Positions 17,243 through 26,797 are shown, counted from the stretch's first letter. The stretch: 64,000 bases of DNA from Pseudobdellovibrionaceae bacterium (GCA_023898385.1 CP060220.1:744001-808000), one strand, 5' to 3'. Numbers and translations are program-made. The notes: generated by a model from the sequence alone, not told the origin.

Positions 17243-17882
17243 AGTGGACCATCAGTCTCAAGACATAAGGCTTCAGGCCTTTAAAGAAAAATTCGACGGC
17301 GATCATCATAATAATAAGTCCCATCAGGCGAGAAAAAACCTTTGACCCACTTTCACCCAAAAGGCGCATGATTTTTCGAGATCCCAGGAGCAAAAAATAC
17401 GTAGCCAGGCTCACCAGAAAAAAAGTAGCAAACAAGATCGTGCGCTGTGAGTAGGTGCTAGCATCGGTGGTCAACACGGTGGTGATGGTGATGGCGCCGG
17501 GGCCGTAAATGGTGGGGATGGCGAGTGGAGTGACAGCGGCAATTTTGGCCTCGTCCGTGTCGCTTTCGCCATCGGTGAGGGATTTGGTGCGGGCTATTTT
17601 TCCTTGAAGCATGTCAAAACCGGTGAGAAAAAATAATATACCGCCCACAATTCTTAGGCCATCTACAGAAATTTTAAAAAAATCGAAAATAAATTTTCCT
17701 GTTAATGAAAATACCACCATGGCGATAAAAGCGGTGACGCAGCCGCGTTTGGCGACCGCCACAGCTTTGTCGCGACTGATGTTTTCCGTCATTCCGAGGT
17801 AAAGCGGCATTACGGAAAAGGGGTTCACAATGGTAAAAAGACTTGTGAACGCAAAAAGAAAATAAGAAATCTGCTCTTTCAT
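17241..17882 (-). CDS. MarC/UPF0056 family integral membrane protein
   Basis: 213 residues with six hydrophobic segments. Family motifs are present: 'FTSLFTIVNPFSVMPLYLGMT' at the N-terminus, 'RIVGGILFFLTGFDMLQG' in the third segment, and 'VTPLAIPTIYGPGAITITTVL' in the middle (canonical P-L-A-x-P-x-x-x-G-P-G). The family's transport role is unresolved despite the MarC name. The start follows from the conserved N-terminus. A small unknown gene precedes it by 23 nt, so the two may be cotranscribed with the symporter upstream. Confidence 0.9.
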   Translation of the reverse strand: MKEQISYFLFAFTSLFTIVNPFSVMPLYLGMTENISRDKAVAVAKRGCVTAFIAMVVFSLTGKFIFDFFKISVDGLRIVGGILFFLTGFDMLQGKIARTKSLTDGESDTDEAKIAAVTPLAIPTIYGPGAITITTVLTTDASTYSQRTILFATFFLVSLATYFLLLGSRKIMRLLGESGSKVFSRLMGLIIMMIAVEFFFKGLKPYVLRLMVH

Positions 17883-17905
17883 GGAACTTACAATAACATC
17901 TTTTA

Positions 17906-18115
17906 CTATTTTTGAGTAATTTTAGATTGTGAGATTTTTTGCAGAAACTTGTCGGCTGTGGTTTCTGTCAGGCTGAAGCTAAAGCCAGGTATGTAAACCT
18001 TAATGTAAGGCTCTCCTCGGGCCGAAGCCGAGAACTCTTCGACGCCGCAGATGTGTTCGGGCTTTACCCAAACTCTGGTTTTTTCTTTGGTGGTGAACTC
18101 TATGTAGTCGCTCAT
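17906..18115 (-). CDS. Small conserved-looking protein of unknown function
   Basis: About 69 residues from the ATG at 18115 (MSDYIEFTTKEKTRVWV...). An alternative ATG at 18154 would add 13 residues and overlap the symporter gene. It is short and soluble, with alternating strands and a C-terminal helix ('TADKFLQKIS'). No domain was recognised. It lies between the AGCS symporter (10 nt away) and marC (23 nt), consistent with a three-gene transcription unit. Confidence 0.6.
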   Translation of the reverse strand: MSDYIEFTTKEKTRVWVKPEHICGVEEFSASARGEPYIKVYIPGFSFSLTETTADKFLQKISQSKITQK

Positions 18116-18125
18116 ATAAAAATCA

Positions 18126-19523
18126 TCACTTATGTACGGTGAATTGCCCAGCATTTAGTTTATCAAAATATTCTTTAGAGGCTGCGCGTAACTTTGGAAA
18201 CAGCATCCAAACAGCAAATAGGTTTGGAACCACCATCAACCCCAACATGATGTCTGAAAAGGCAAGCACCGGCCCCAGGGTCCAAACAGCACCCACGATG
18301 GCCAGCAAACAAAAAAGCCCTTTGTATATAAGAAGCGACTTTGTGCTGCCGGGAAACAGAAAATCTACGGCCCGCTCGCCGTAGTACGACCAGCTAAGTA
18401 GTGTGGAGTAGGCAAAAAGCACCACAGCCGTAGTCACAAAGAAAGTGCCAAACCCAGGGATACCCGTATCAAAGGCGGCAGCTGTCAGAGTCACACCTTC
18501 AACGCCGTCAGAGTTCAAGTGAGCTCCTGAGATAAGGATCACAAGTGCGGTCATCGAACAAATCACCACGGTGTCGATAAAGGGTTCAAGAAGAGCCACC
18601 ACACCTTCGCGGATGGGCTCATCAGTGGAGGCGGCACTGTGAGCAATGGGGGCCGATCCCAAACCGGCCTCATTTGAAAAACAAGCTCGGCGTACACCTT
18701 GAATCAAGGCACGGATAGCGCCACCGGCCACACCTCCGGCGGCTGCGTTTAAACCAAAGGCCTCTGAGAAAATGCTAGAAAACACCGCTGGGACTTGCCC
18801 AATGTTAGAAACAATAACGATCAAAGCCCCGATCACATAAATAGCTCCCATCAGCGGCACTAGTATTCCAGTGACATGGCCGATTCGTTTAATTCCGCCG
18901 ATGATCACCATACCTGTGAGTAGAGAAAGGGTAATTCCAGTGACCCACTTGATCAAGTTTTCATCATAGGGCAGGCTCCGCACGAGAACACTGGCCACTT
19001 GATTGGTTTGAAACATATTGGCCGCACCGAAAGAGGCAACGATGGCGGCAAAAGCAAAAAACACGGCCAGTGGTCGCCACTTTTCACCGAGACCGCGAAC
19101 GATATAGTGCATGGGACCGCCATGAACCTCGCCCCGCTCGTCCACGTGGCGATACATCACAGCCAAGCTGCATTCCGAATATTTCGTAGCCATACCCACA
19201 AGGCCAGTGACCACCATCCAAAACACAGCGCCCGGTCCGCCGGCACTGATTGCCACAGCCACACCGGCAATATTACCCAACCCCACCGTCGCTGAAAGAG
19301 CCGTGGTAAGAGCTTGGAAGTGCGAAATCTCGCCCGGATCATTCGGGTCATCATAGCGACCACGTATCACGTGAATGGCATGAATGAATCCCTTAATTTG
19401 CACAAAGCCCAAGAGCAAAGTGAGAGCCAGGCCAGTGCCCACAAGCACCACCACCATGGGCAGGCTCCAGATCGCACCGACAATTACATTTAATACATTT
19501 TCAATAGAATTTAATATCCCCAT
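18126..19523 (-). CDS. AGCS family sodium:alanine/glycine symporter
   Basis: 465 residues with about ten membrane segments. Family signatures include 'HFQALTTALSATVGLGNIAGVAVAI' (the GNIAGVA region of alanine carriers), 'GGPGAVFWMVVTGLVGMATKY' and 'RACFSNEAGLGSAPIAHSAA'. It imports alanine or glycine with sodium, which suits an organism living on amino acids. The start is supported by the hydrophobic N-terminal helix; 102 nt separate it from the next upstream minus-strand stop. Confidence 0.93.
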   Translation of the reverse strand: MGILNSIENVLNVIVGAIWSLPMVVVLVGTGLALTLLLGFVQIKGFIHAIHVIRGRYDDPNDPGEISHFQALTTALSATVGLGNIAGVAVAISAGGPGAVFWMVVTGLVGMATKYSECSLAVMYRHVDERGEVHGGPMHYIVRGLGEKWRPLAVFFAFAAIVASFGAANMFQTNQVASVLVRSLPYDENLIKWVTGITLSLLTGMVIIGGIKRIGHVTGILVPLMGAIYVIGALIVIVSNIGQVPAVFSSIFSEAFGLNAAAGGVAGGAIRALIQGVRRACFSNEAGLGSAPIAHSAASTDEPIREGVVALLEPFIDTVVICSMTALVILISGAHLNSDGVEGVTLTAAAFDTGIPGFGTFFVTTAVVLFAYSTLLSWSYYGERAVDFLFPGSTKSLLIYKGLFCLLAIVGAVWTLGPVLAFSDIMLGLMVVPNLFAVWMLFPKLRAASKEYFDKLNAGQFTVHK

Positions 19524-19591
19524 GGGATCAAAATGTATTGGCCTCTGCCTATGGGGTCAACCATGAAGGTCGTGTAACATAAGGTTTGGGA

Positions 19592-20326
19592 TTAGTTGGC
19601 AGCCATGCGTTGACGAATTTCTTGCCATTCTTGCTCAAGAAATAAGCCAGTGTTCGAGCCCTTTCGTCGATAGCTTGCGATCAGTTGTCTAGCATCTCGA
19701 AGTCGGTTGCTGCGCAGGAGCATTTTTACGTAATGTTGGGCCACAGTGGTTTGCACGGTGTCGGGTTTGGCCTCTAGCACCACCAGGTAATATTGACGAG
19801 CTAAATCAATATGACCATTTCGATCTAGAGTTTTTGCATATTCATATTGAGCTTCTAGTTCCGTGCCGCCTTCTTTGAAGTATTGTCCTAATGTTTGCAT
19901 GGCTTCATAGTCTTTTCGTTGTTTGGCCTGCAAAATTCCAAGTTCAGCCAATGTTTCTTTGTCGGCGCCGTGCTCGTAGGCACTCAATAGGGCCGTTTCG
20001 GCCAAGTCATAAAACTTTCGATCCAAGCAAATTTGCGCATAGTGAGTCATATCATACTGCGTGGCCAGGCCCAGGGTCTGTTTGGCCTTGATAGAAACCA
20101 CGGAGAGAGAGTGTTGTCCCCAGGTCGAAATAAAAATCAATGAGCCCGCAAAAATAAGGGCAAACATAAAAAGACTGATGGCCGTGCGCTTTTGGTAGTT
20201 TTCTAAAATCTTGTTGGGCTTTTTGCTGGATGACCACCCGCAATCACAAATCATCGTGCTCCCAAACATATGTGTAGGCTTAATCGGATCAAAACATCTT
20301 GGACAACGCAATTGATTGGATCGCAT
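19592..20326 (-). CDS. Zinc-ribbon, membrane-anchored TPR protein
   Basis: 244 residues from the ATG at 20326, chosen because AGGGG lies 6-10 nt upstream; a longer in-frame start (20383) has no such signal. The N-terminus is a zinc ribbon (CPRCFDPI...CDCGW). One transmembrane helix follows (about 48-68, 'ISLFMFALIFAGSLIFIS'), then TPR-like helical pairs ('YGQLAETALLSAYEHGA'-type spacing) to the end. It is likely a cytoplasmic zinc ribbon with a periplasmic scaffold. The partner is unknown. Divergent from the enoyl-CoA hydratase-like gene. Confidence 0.75.
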   Translation of the reverse strand: MRSNQLRCPRCFDPIKPTHMFGSTMICDCGWSSSKKPNKILENYQKRTAISLFMFALIFAGSLIFISTWGQHSLSVVSIKAKQTLGLATQYDMTHYAQICLDRKFYDLAETALLSAYEHGADKETLAELGILQAKQRKDYEAMQTLGQYFKEGGTELEAQYEYAKTLDRNGHIDLARQYYLVVLEAKPDTVQTTVAQHYVKMLLRSNRLRDARQLIASYRRKGSNTGLFLEQEWQEIRQRMAAN

Positions 20327-20482
20327 AGACACCCCTCTTCGTCTCATAAGCAGTGTACATGGCACATTCTGTGCCACCGTCATTGGCCCCTAGAATCCCT
20401 GATACGGGTTAAAATCGTGCAACGGTTAACCTTCTGATCAATGGATTGACAATTGCTTTGTTGGCAAGGCAAATGGCTATCT

Positions 20483-21601
20483 ATGGAAAAATCAGTGTTG
20501 TTTTCAGAAGAAAAAATCGGTGAGCGGGGTTTGGGGGTTGTGCAGCTCAACCGACCCCGGGCCTTAAACGCCTTGAACTTAGAGATGTTTGAACAGTTGG
20601 CTGAGCGGTTGCTGCGCTGGCGCGAGGATCAGAGCATTGCCTGTGTGGTTCTATTAAGTGGTCATGAAAAGGCTTTTTGTGCCGGCGGCGATGTCAAAGG
20701 TCTTGTGGAAGGTCTTCGAAAAGGTCCTGAGGGTTTAGATTTAGCCAAAAGGTTTTTTGTTTTTGAGTATTTTGTAGATTATTTGATTCACGCCTATCCA
20801 AAACCCGTGTTGGCTTGGACTCAAGGTCTCACCATGGGAGGCGGGATTGGTATCAGCAATGGAGCCAGTCATCGCGTGGTGGTGGAGACCTCAGTGTTTT
20901 CCATGCCGGAAGTGAATATAGGGCTGTTTCCCGATGTGGGTGCCAGTTTCTTTTTGCGAGACATGCCTCATGATGTGGGTTTGTTTCTGGGTTTGACGGG
21001 ATATCGATTGGGTCCCGAAGATGCCATGGCCTTAGGGTTATCCGACTATTATTTAAAAGACGAGTGGAAGCGAAAAGTTTTGGCCGATATCACAAGGCTG
21101 CCATGGGTTGGGGAGAGGGGTCATGATGTGAGTCTTCTTGATGACTACTTAAATGGTGTGCAACGCCAACGACCAGCGCCCAGTTCTTCTTTCGTGAAAG
21201 AGTTGCCAGCGGTCATGGACCTTGTGGATTACAAACATGTGTTGGAATTTGACAAGGCTTTTTCTGAACTGAAAAAAAGTGAGCGACTCACTGCCGCTTA
21301 TGAGAATTACACTCGCGGTTGCCCCCTATCAAAAGCCATTACCTTTCGCCAATTAAAAACCGAGCCTTTTCCGACATTGCGTGAGGCGTTTTTAAAAGAA
21401 TGGCATATGGCCATTACAAGTTGTGAAAACTCCAATTTTGTCGAAGGCGTGAGAGCCCTACTTATAGACAAGGACAATCAACCAAATTGGATGCCTGCGG
21501 ATTTGAATGAAGTCACTGAAGATCAGGTCGATCCCTATTTCAACGGGGCGAAAAACTCGGCCTCAGAGTTAGATGCTATGATGAAACGTCACGGGATTTA
21601 G
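20483..21601 (+). CDS. Enoyl-CoA hydratase/isomerase family, 3-hydroxyisobutyryl-CoA hydrolase-like
   Basis: 372 residues from the ATG at 20483 (MEKSVLFSEEK); an ATG 30 nt upstream is also possible. Crotonase-fold signatures: 'LNRPRALNALNLEMFEQL', 'AFCAGGDVKGL' (oxyanion hole), 'TMGGGIGISNGASHRV', and 'FSMPEVNIGLFPDVGASFFL'. The long C-terminal half and the 'PEVNIGLFPDVG' motif match 3-hydroxyisobutyryl-CoA hydrolases of valine catabolism rather than short hydratases. TTGACA lies about 35 nt upstream and could be a -35 box. It is monocistronic; no other valine-pathway genes are nearby. Confidence 0.87.
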   Translation: MEKSVLFSEEKIGERGLGVVQLNRPRALNALNLEMFEQLAERLLRWREDQSIACVVLLSGHEKAFCAGGDVKGLVEGLRKGPEGLDLAKRFFVFEYFVDYLIHAYPKPVLAWTQGLTMGGGIGISNGASHRVVVETSVFSMPEVNIGLFPDVGASFFLRDMPHDVGLFLGLTGYRLGPEDAMALGLSDYYLKDEWKRKVLADITRLPWVGERGHDVSLLDDYLNGVQRQRPAPSSSFVKELPAVMDLVDYKHVLEFDKAFSELKKSERLTAAYENYTRGCPLSKAITFRQLKTEPFPTLREAFLKEWHMAITSCENSNFVEGVRALLIDKDNQPNWMPADLNEVTEDQVDPYFNGAKNSASELDAMMKRHGI

Positions 21602-21727
21602 GTCGGTTTTACTGACTCAAGTGTGTTTGAAGTCGTGAAAAGGAATAAAAGTCCAAAGGCAATAGTTGTTAAGGTGGCCATAGGTAAGGCTAGCTCCAGG
21701 TACGACATGCTTTAAAAGACGTGTGGT

Positions 21728-22966
21728 TTAGGATCGCAACGCCGTCGATAATTCAGCCAGCGGCAAGGTGACTTGTGTGCCCGATTCTAGATTTTTGATT
21801 TCCACTTGAGATTTGGCTAAATCCTCATCCGAAAAAATCACGGCCTTTTTTGCCTGCAAACGATCGGCTTTTTTTAGTCGCTTACTCATATTGCCACTGA
21901 GTACACACTCCACAATAAATTGATTCTCACGAAGGGTTTGCGCCAGTTTCAGACTTTCTTTTTCAGCCTGTTCTCCCAGCGGTATCAAGGCGATCAGCGG
22001 CTCAGCGTTGAGAGTGGGTTCATAGATAAGAGCCAGTCGCTCGATTCCAGAGGCCCAGCCTACGCCTGTGGTTGTTGGGCCACCCATTTGCTCCACTAGA
22101 CCATCATAGCGACCGCCAGCAAGAACAGTGTCTTGGGCGCCTAAATTTTTTGCCTTAAACTCAAACACACAATGGCAATAATAATCCAATCCGCGCACCA
22201 GGCGTGGGTTTTTATTGTAGGGTATTTTTAGCAGATCAAGGCCTGCACACACTTCATCAAACATTTCTTTGGATTCTGCATTCAAAGAGTCATGGAGCCG
22301 CGGGGCTTTGCCTATGATGTCTTGGTCTTTTTCATCTTTGGAGTCCAAAATGCGCAGTGGATTGGTGCTGAGTCGTCGTTGACTGTCTTCGCTCAACTGA
22401 GTTTCATGTTGCTGGAGATAGTTCACAAGTTTTTCTCGATATTGCAGGCGGCTTTGGGTGTCGCCGATGGAGTTGATATCCAATGAGATTTGATCTTGTA
22501 AGCCCAATTCTTTTAAAAACAAAGCCGCCATGGCGATGACTTCGATGTCATCTCGCGGTTTATCTGCACCTAAGTGCTCCACGCCCACTTGATGAAATTG
22601 GCGAAGGCGCCCTTTTTGCGGTCGCTCATAGCGAAACATGGGACCATTGTAAAAAGCCTTAAATGGTAGCTGGCGAGTTAAACCATTTGAAATAAAAGCC
22701 CGCACAATAGGGGCCGTTCCCTCAGGGCGTAGAGTGATTTCTTCATTGCCCCGATCTACAAAAGTGTACATTTCTTTATGTACAATATCCGAGGTGTCGC
22801 CGAGTGTGCGTTTGAAAACTTGCGTGAACTCGAAAATCGGTGTGGTGATGCCTTGAAAGCCAAATCGCCGAGCGACCTCTTCAGCGATGCTTGTGATGTT
22901 TTGATGCTTTTTGTAGTCTTCGCCCCATAAATCATGGGTCCCGCGCGCGGGTTGTAGTTTGCTCAT
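21728..22966 (-). CDS. hisS: Histidyl-tRNA synthetase
   Basis: 412 residues from the ATG at 22966 (MSKLQPARGTHDLWG); the upstream in-frame extension has no family similarity. Class II signatures: 'EITLRPEGTAPIVRAF', 'RYERPQKGRLRQFHQVGVE' (motif 2), 'LVRGLDYYCHCVFEF' (histidine A motif), 'GGRYDGLVEQMGG' and 'GVGWASGIERLAL' (motif 3). A C-terminal anticodon-binding domain is present ('LRENQFIVECVLSGNMSKRLKKAD'). It charges tRNA-His. The start is divergent from kynB, 92 nt away. Confidence 0.96.
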   Translation of the reverse strand: MSKLQPARGTHDLWGEDYKKHQNITSIAEEVARRFGFQGITTPIFEFTQVFKRTLGDTSDIVHKEMYTFVDRGNEEITLRPEGTAPIVRAFISNGLTRQLPFKAFYNGPMFRYERPQKGRLRQFHQVGVEHLGADKPRDDIEVIAMAALFLKELGLQDQISLDINSIGDTQSRLQYREKLVNYLQQHETQLSEDSQRRLSTNPLRILDSKDEKDQDIIGKAPRLHDSLNAESKEMFDEVCAGLDLLKIPYNKNPRLVRGLDYYCHCVFEFKAKNLGAQDTVLAGGRYDGLVEQMGGPTTTGVGWASGIERLALIYEPTLNAEPLIALIPLGEQAEKESLKLAQTLRENQFIVECVLSGNMSKRLKKADRLQAKKAVIFSDEDLAKSQVEIKNLESGTQVTLPLAELSTALRS

Positions 22967-23058
22967 TAAAGATAACCTACGATAGGGTGCGAAGTGGCGC
23001 AAGCATTTGATGTTTCCGGGGTTGATCTTTACATGTACATCGGTGACCATAGTAAATT

Positions 23059-23718
23059 ATGTCCAGTATTGTCTTTGATATCAGTCCAAAAATCAGCGCA
23101 AGAACAGCCGTTTTTCCAGGGGACCAGCCCTTCACCCAAGCGTCCTCCTTGAGTTTTGCCTCGGGGGATCACTTAGAGTTATCGTCGATCAAAACCACTT
23201 TGCATATTGGGGCCCATGCCGACGCCCCCAGTCACTACATGGCTGGCGGTGCGCCCATTGATCGAAGAAGCCTTGACTATTACATGGGTCCTTGTCAGGT
23301 GGTGCAATGGGCAGAGCCTGTAGTTGGTAGAATCACTCTGAAACACTGGGGAGATCGTTCGGTGTTGGCGCCCCGAGTGTTATTTGCAACAAGATCTTTT
23401 TTAAACCCGGATCAATGGAGCAATGAGTTTGCATCACTCTCACCAGAGTTGATCAACTACCTGGCCGAACGCGAAGTGATCACAGTAGGTATAGATACGC
23501 CTTCGATTGATCCAGCTGAGGCAAAAGATCTGATCAGTCATCAAGCGGTGGCGGCAAATGACATGGCCATTTTAGAAGGACTCATTCTAAAGAGTGTGCC
23601 AGAGGGTGTTTATGATTTGATCGCCTTACCACTAAAAATTGAAGGGGCCGATGCTTCTCCCGTTCGCGCTATTCTTGTGGCAGATGGGAATTATAGTAAA
23701 ACCCCAGTTGCGCCTTAA
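23059..23718 (+). CDS. kynB: Kynurenine formamidase (cyclase family)
   Basis: 219 residues. The metal-binding signature of the KynB/cyclase fold is plain: LHIGAHADAPSHY with His49, His53 and Asp55, plus 'ITVGIDTPSIDPAEAKDLISHQ'. KynB hydrolyses N-formylkynurenine to kynurenine, the step after tryptophan 2,3-dioxygenase. The TDO gene lies convergent and overlaps this gene's last 50 nt, which supports the assignment. The start overlaps no other gene; no strong Shine-Dalgarno is visible. Confidence 0.88.
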   Translation: MSSIVFDISPKISARTAVFPGDQPFTQASSLSFASGDHLELSSIKTTLHIGAHADAPSHYMAGGAPIDRRSLDYYMGPCQVVQWAEPVVGRITLKHWGDRSVLAPRVLFATRSFLNPDQWSNEFASLSPELINYLAEREVITVGIDTPSIDPAEAKDLISHQAVAANDMAILEGLILKSVPEGVYDLIALPLKIEGADASPVRAILVADGNYSKTPVAP

Positions 23719-24769
23719 CATCTTTTGGTAGTTCAGGCAGTTTTGATTTCGGTATAAAAAAAGTGGTCAACTGAAAAAAATCGCTGAAAACTTTGTGGCG
23801 TTCTGCTGTGGCCTGGAGATAATCGCTGCCTGAAGATCCGCCGGTCCCAATTTTAGCGCCCAACATGCGGCGAGCCATGAGCGCGTGCCGGTATCTCCAA
23901 CTGGTCATGTTCTCGTCAATATCTTGAAGAGCGGTGATTAATGAAAATGGAATCTGAAAAATGGGTTGGTGGCGATAGAGCTGAATAAGTAGGGCGGCTC
24001 TTGTCGCTTTATGCGAAAGCCTCCAAGTGCCTTGCTGCCTCTGCTGTTCATAGAGTTTTTCATCGAAAAGGGCTGCGAATTTGCCCTCTGATTGTTCTAT
24101 AGAGGCTACACCGCGCTTTTTATCTTCGTCTGATAAAAAGGGGTTTTGCTTCAAAGCGTCCCGCTCTTGCTGAAACATAGATCCGACGGCTTCTCGATAA
24201 CGGCCCCAAAAATCAAACTGACCAATTTCTAAAAAGGGAGTGCGCTCAAGCCAGCGTTCGATGCAGTCAAAGAGTGAACTTTGCTCTTCAAGTTCTGAAA
24301 TGCCTTGCTGTTGGTCAGGACGTAGGTGTTCTGTGTAGCGGGTGTTATTGTAAGAGAGGCGTTGGTTAGGCATTAAACCCAATTTATTTTCAAGAACCCG
24401 AAACTGTGCGCTTTGAAAACCACTGGCCGGATATAACAAATCACGAAAATCAAGAAAATCTAGGGGCGTCATTGTTTCTATAATAGACACCTGTTCAAAC
24501 AGCAGCCTCTGAATCTCGATCACTCGATGTAGGCGGGAGACTGCCGTGCCCATATCTTGTTCATCCACGGTGGGTTGATTGAAACAACTTAAAATGGAGT
24601 CCACTTCGTGCAGAATCTGTTTAAACCAGAGTTCATAGGCTTGATGAACGACAATAAAAAGCATCTCATCATGGGCCGGTCGACCATCTTCAGCACTTCG
24701 AGGCGTTTGACTTGAAAGTATTTGATCGAGCTTCAAGTAGTCATGGTAGTTGATGGGTTTATAGCTCAT
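23669..24769 (-). CDS. kynA: Tryptophan 2,3-dioxygenase
   Basis: 366 residues. TDO signatures are 'INYHDYLKLDQILSSQTPRS', 'HDEMLFIVVHQAYELWFKQILHEVDS' (substrate and haem pocket), 'DFLDFRDLLYPASGFQSAQFR' and 'SWRYRHALMARRMLGAKIGTGGSSG' (haem His and substrate loop). It opens the indole ring of tryptophan to N-formylkynurenine. Its start overlaps the stop of the upstream lyase gene by 4 nt (ATGA), so translation is coupled. Its 3' end overlaps kynB for 50 nt on the other strand. Confidence 0.96.
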   Translation of the reverse strand: MSYKPINYHDYLKLDQILSSQTPRSAEDGRPAHDEMLFIVVHQAYELWFKQILHEVDSILSCFNQPTVDEQDMGTAVSRLHRVIEIQRLLFEQVSIIETMTPLDFLDFRDLLYPASGFQSAQFRVLENKLGLMPNQRLSYNNTRYTEHLRPDQQQGISELEEQSSLFDCIERWLERTPFLEIGQFDFWGRYREAVGSMFQQERDALKQNPFLSDEDKKRGVASIEQSEGKFAALFDEKLYEQQRQQGTWRLSHKATRAALLIQLYRHQPIFQIPFSLITALQDIDENMTSWRYRHALMARRMLGAKIGTGGSSGSDYLQATAERHKVFSDFFQLTTFFIPKSKLPELPKDVKAQLGFYYNSHLPQE

Positions 24770-25812
24770 AGTTTTTTCACCTCGTTTATGGTTTGAATAA
24801 AGCTTTCAATGTCATCAAGGGTCGTATCAAAGCTGATCATAAGTCGCGCGATCCAGGTTTTCTCATCCCAAATATAAAAAAAATGTCTATCCCGCAAAGG
24901 TTTCGTCCATGCCTGTGGGAATTTCATAAAAACTGAGTTGGCTTGTACGGGATGGACCACTTCGACGCCATCTATATCCTTTAGGCGTGTGGCCAACTCA
25001 AGGGCCTTGCTGTGACCCTCACGCGCGATCTGTTTCCAGAGTTCTTCAGGGCCCAGCAGTTGCAAGAATTGGGCGGCCAGAAATCGCATTTTTGAAGGGA
25101 GCTGCATTTGCTGTTTTCGAACGTATTTGAAATCTTTTTTGGCCTGGTCGTTAAATAAAATCACCATTTCCCCAAAAAGCAGACCATTTTTGGTGCCGCC
25201 AAAAGACAGGGCGTCTACGCCCACATCAGCGGTGAGTTCTTTAAATGTGGCATTTAATGCTTCCGCCGCATAGATAAAGCGGGCTCCATCCACATGAAAA
25301 AATAAACCATGTTGTTTGGCACACTGACTAAGAGCTAGCATTTCTTCTTTAGAGTAAAGGGTTCCCAACTCTGTAGGTTGAGTGATGGAGATGGCTTTAA
25401 CTTGCGAGAAGTGTTGGTCGCCCTTTCGAATCAACGTTTCTTCAACTTGGGCGGGTGTCAGTTTTCCGTGTTCGGTGGGGACAGCAATCAGTTTGCATCC
25501 AATATTCGCCTCAGGAGCACCACACTCGTCCACGTTTAAATGGGAGTCCGTGGTGCACACTATACTGTGGTGACTGCTGACCAATGACTTTATCGCTAAA
25601 ACGTTGGCGGCTGTGCCATTGAAAACCATGTGAGCTTCAGCCGTGGAGCCAAACAGTTTTTCCACAAGCTTATAGAGCTCATGACTCAGTGGATCTGTTC
25701 CATAGCTGGGAGAGTGGCCTGAGTTGATGTGAACAAGGGATTCCATAATGGCTGGATGCACACCCGCATGGTTGTCGCTGCCAAATCCCTTGGTGGCATT
25801 AGGTTCACTCAT
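24766..25812 (-). CDS. Threonine aldolase-like beta-eliminating lyase (PLP)
   Basis: 348 residues from the ATG at 25812, preceded by GAAGG at a good distance. It is a PLP fold-type I enzyme of the beta-eliminating lyase family: 'FGSDNHAGVHPAIMESL' at the N-terminus, 'MVFNGTAANVLAIKSL', 'FHVDGARFIYAAEALN' (PLP Asp) and 'DALSFGGTKNGLLFGEMVI' (Schiff-base Lys). The closest fit is low-specificity L-threonine aldolase. Because the gene is coupled to TDO, a role on a tryptophan-pathway amino acid (for example kynurenine cleavage) is possible but unproven. Start and stop overlap both neighbours by a few nt. Confidence 0.82.
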   Translation of the reverse strand: MSEPNATKGFGSDNHAGVHPAIMESLVHINSGHSPSYGTDPLSHELYKLVEKLFGSTAEAHMVFNGTAANVLAIKSLVSSHHSIVCTTDSHLNVDECGAPEANIGCKLIAVPTEHGKLTPAQVEETLIRKGDQHFSQVKAISITQPTELGTLYSKEEMLALSQCAKQHGLFFHVDGARFIYAAEALNATFKELTADVGVDALSFGGTKNGLLFGEMVILFNDQAKKDFKYVRKQQMQLPSKMRFLAAQFLQLLGPEELWKQIAREGHSKALELATRLKDIDGVEVVHPVQANSVFMKFPQAWTKPLRDRHFFYIWDEKTWIARLMISFDTTLDDIESFIQTINEVKKL

Positions 25813-26785
25813 GTTTGCCTTCAATGGATCTCAAATAAACATGCATGATTTGAGCGGCCAGTTTCGCTGTCTGTCCATCGAAGTCCAAAGGCGGAGAGAC
25901 CTCATAAATACCTAATAGGGGTACATGCAACCGGGAGACCAGCAAATGAAATAGTGGCATAAAGTCATTAACGCCAAAGCCTGTGGGCCAGGACTGACTG
26001 CAGCCCATGGCGGCCGTGGAGGTGAAACCATCAATATCCACACTGATAAAAGTAGGTCGGCCTTGCCAAAGTTTTTCGCCTAAGGCCCGCGTGACGTAAA
26101 CATTGAATGACTCACCCGAAAGTAAAATGTCTTCTTGTGAAATAATCTGTCCGCCACGATCGAGTACCCATTGCCAGTGAGTTTTACTGTTGCAGTGGGG
26201 TTGAACGCCGATTTCAACAAAGTCAAAATTGCTAAAATGAGACAGTAGGCGGTAAAAGGGAGTGCCGCTAGAGAGCTTTTCTTCACTGGGCCTTACATCT
26301 AAGTGTGCATCAAAATTAATAACCAGGGGTTTTTGTCCCAAATCTTTGCACCAATTCAAAAAGGCAGCGCCATCTGGATAACCATAATCATGACCGCCCC
26401 CCAGGCCCACATAGTGATGAGACGAACGCAAGGCCGAAAGAGCCGTTTCTTCAGCCACCTTGTGTCGGTCAGAAAGCGAAAATTCTGAAACGTTGAGATT
26501 TCCAATATCATAAAGACCAAGATGAGGATCGCGATGAGGTGATGGGGTCATGCGATAAAAAAAGTTTCGAATTGAGTCGGGCCCTTTGCGGGCACCGAGC
26601 CGCCCACCATTAATCTGAATGCCTTCATCGTCCGGGTAGCCAGAAATAACCAGACCCGGTTTGTTGGCACTAAGCGCTGCCACTTTAGTAGAGCGAACCA
26701 AGTCGCCCAGTCGAGGATCCAATTTATCGTTTCGGCTAAAAAACAAAGTGGGATTAGATGGTGTAAACAAAGTGCGTCGCCTCAT
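25805..26785 (-). CDS. Ureohydrolase (arginase/agmatinase/formimidoylglutamase family)
   Basis: 326 residues. Manganese-binding motifs appear in order: GLGGGHDYGYPDG, INFDAHLDVRP and ISVDIDGF. The usual 'DP' after the third motif is replaced by TS, and MGCSQSWPTGF follows. The DAHLDVRP form and length fit formimidoylglutamase or agmatinase rather than classical arginase. It is the first gene of an overlapping three-gene set with the lyase and TDO. A family A hairpin arm ends 13 nt upstream of the ATG, and I see no Shine-Dalgarno in that space. Confidence 0.83.
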   Translation of the reverse strand: MRRRTLFTPSNPTLFFSRNDKLDPRLGDLVRSTKVAALSANKPGLVISGYPDDEGIQINGGRLGARKGPDSIRNFFYRMTPSPHRDPHLGLYDIGNLNVSEFSLSDRHKVAEETALSALRSSHHYVGLGGGHDYGYPDGAAFLNWCKDLGQKPLVINFDAHLDVRPSEEKLSSGTPFYRLLSHFSNFDFVEIGVQPHCNSKTHWQWVLDRGGQIISQEDILLSGESFNVYVTRALGEKLWQGRPTFISVDIDGFTSTAAMGCSQSWPTGFGVNDFMPLFHLLVSRLHVPLLGIYEVSPPLDFDGQTAKLAAQIMHVYLRSIEGKHE

Positions 26786-26797
26786 TGGATTGTGAGA

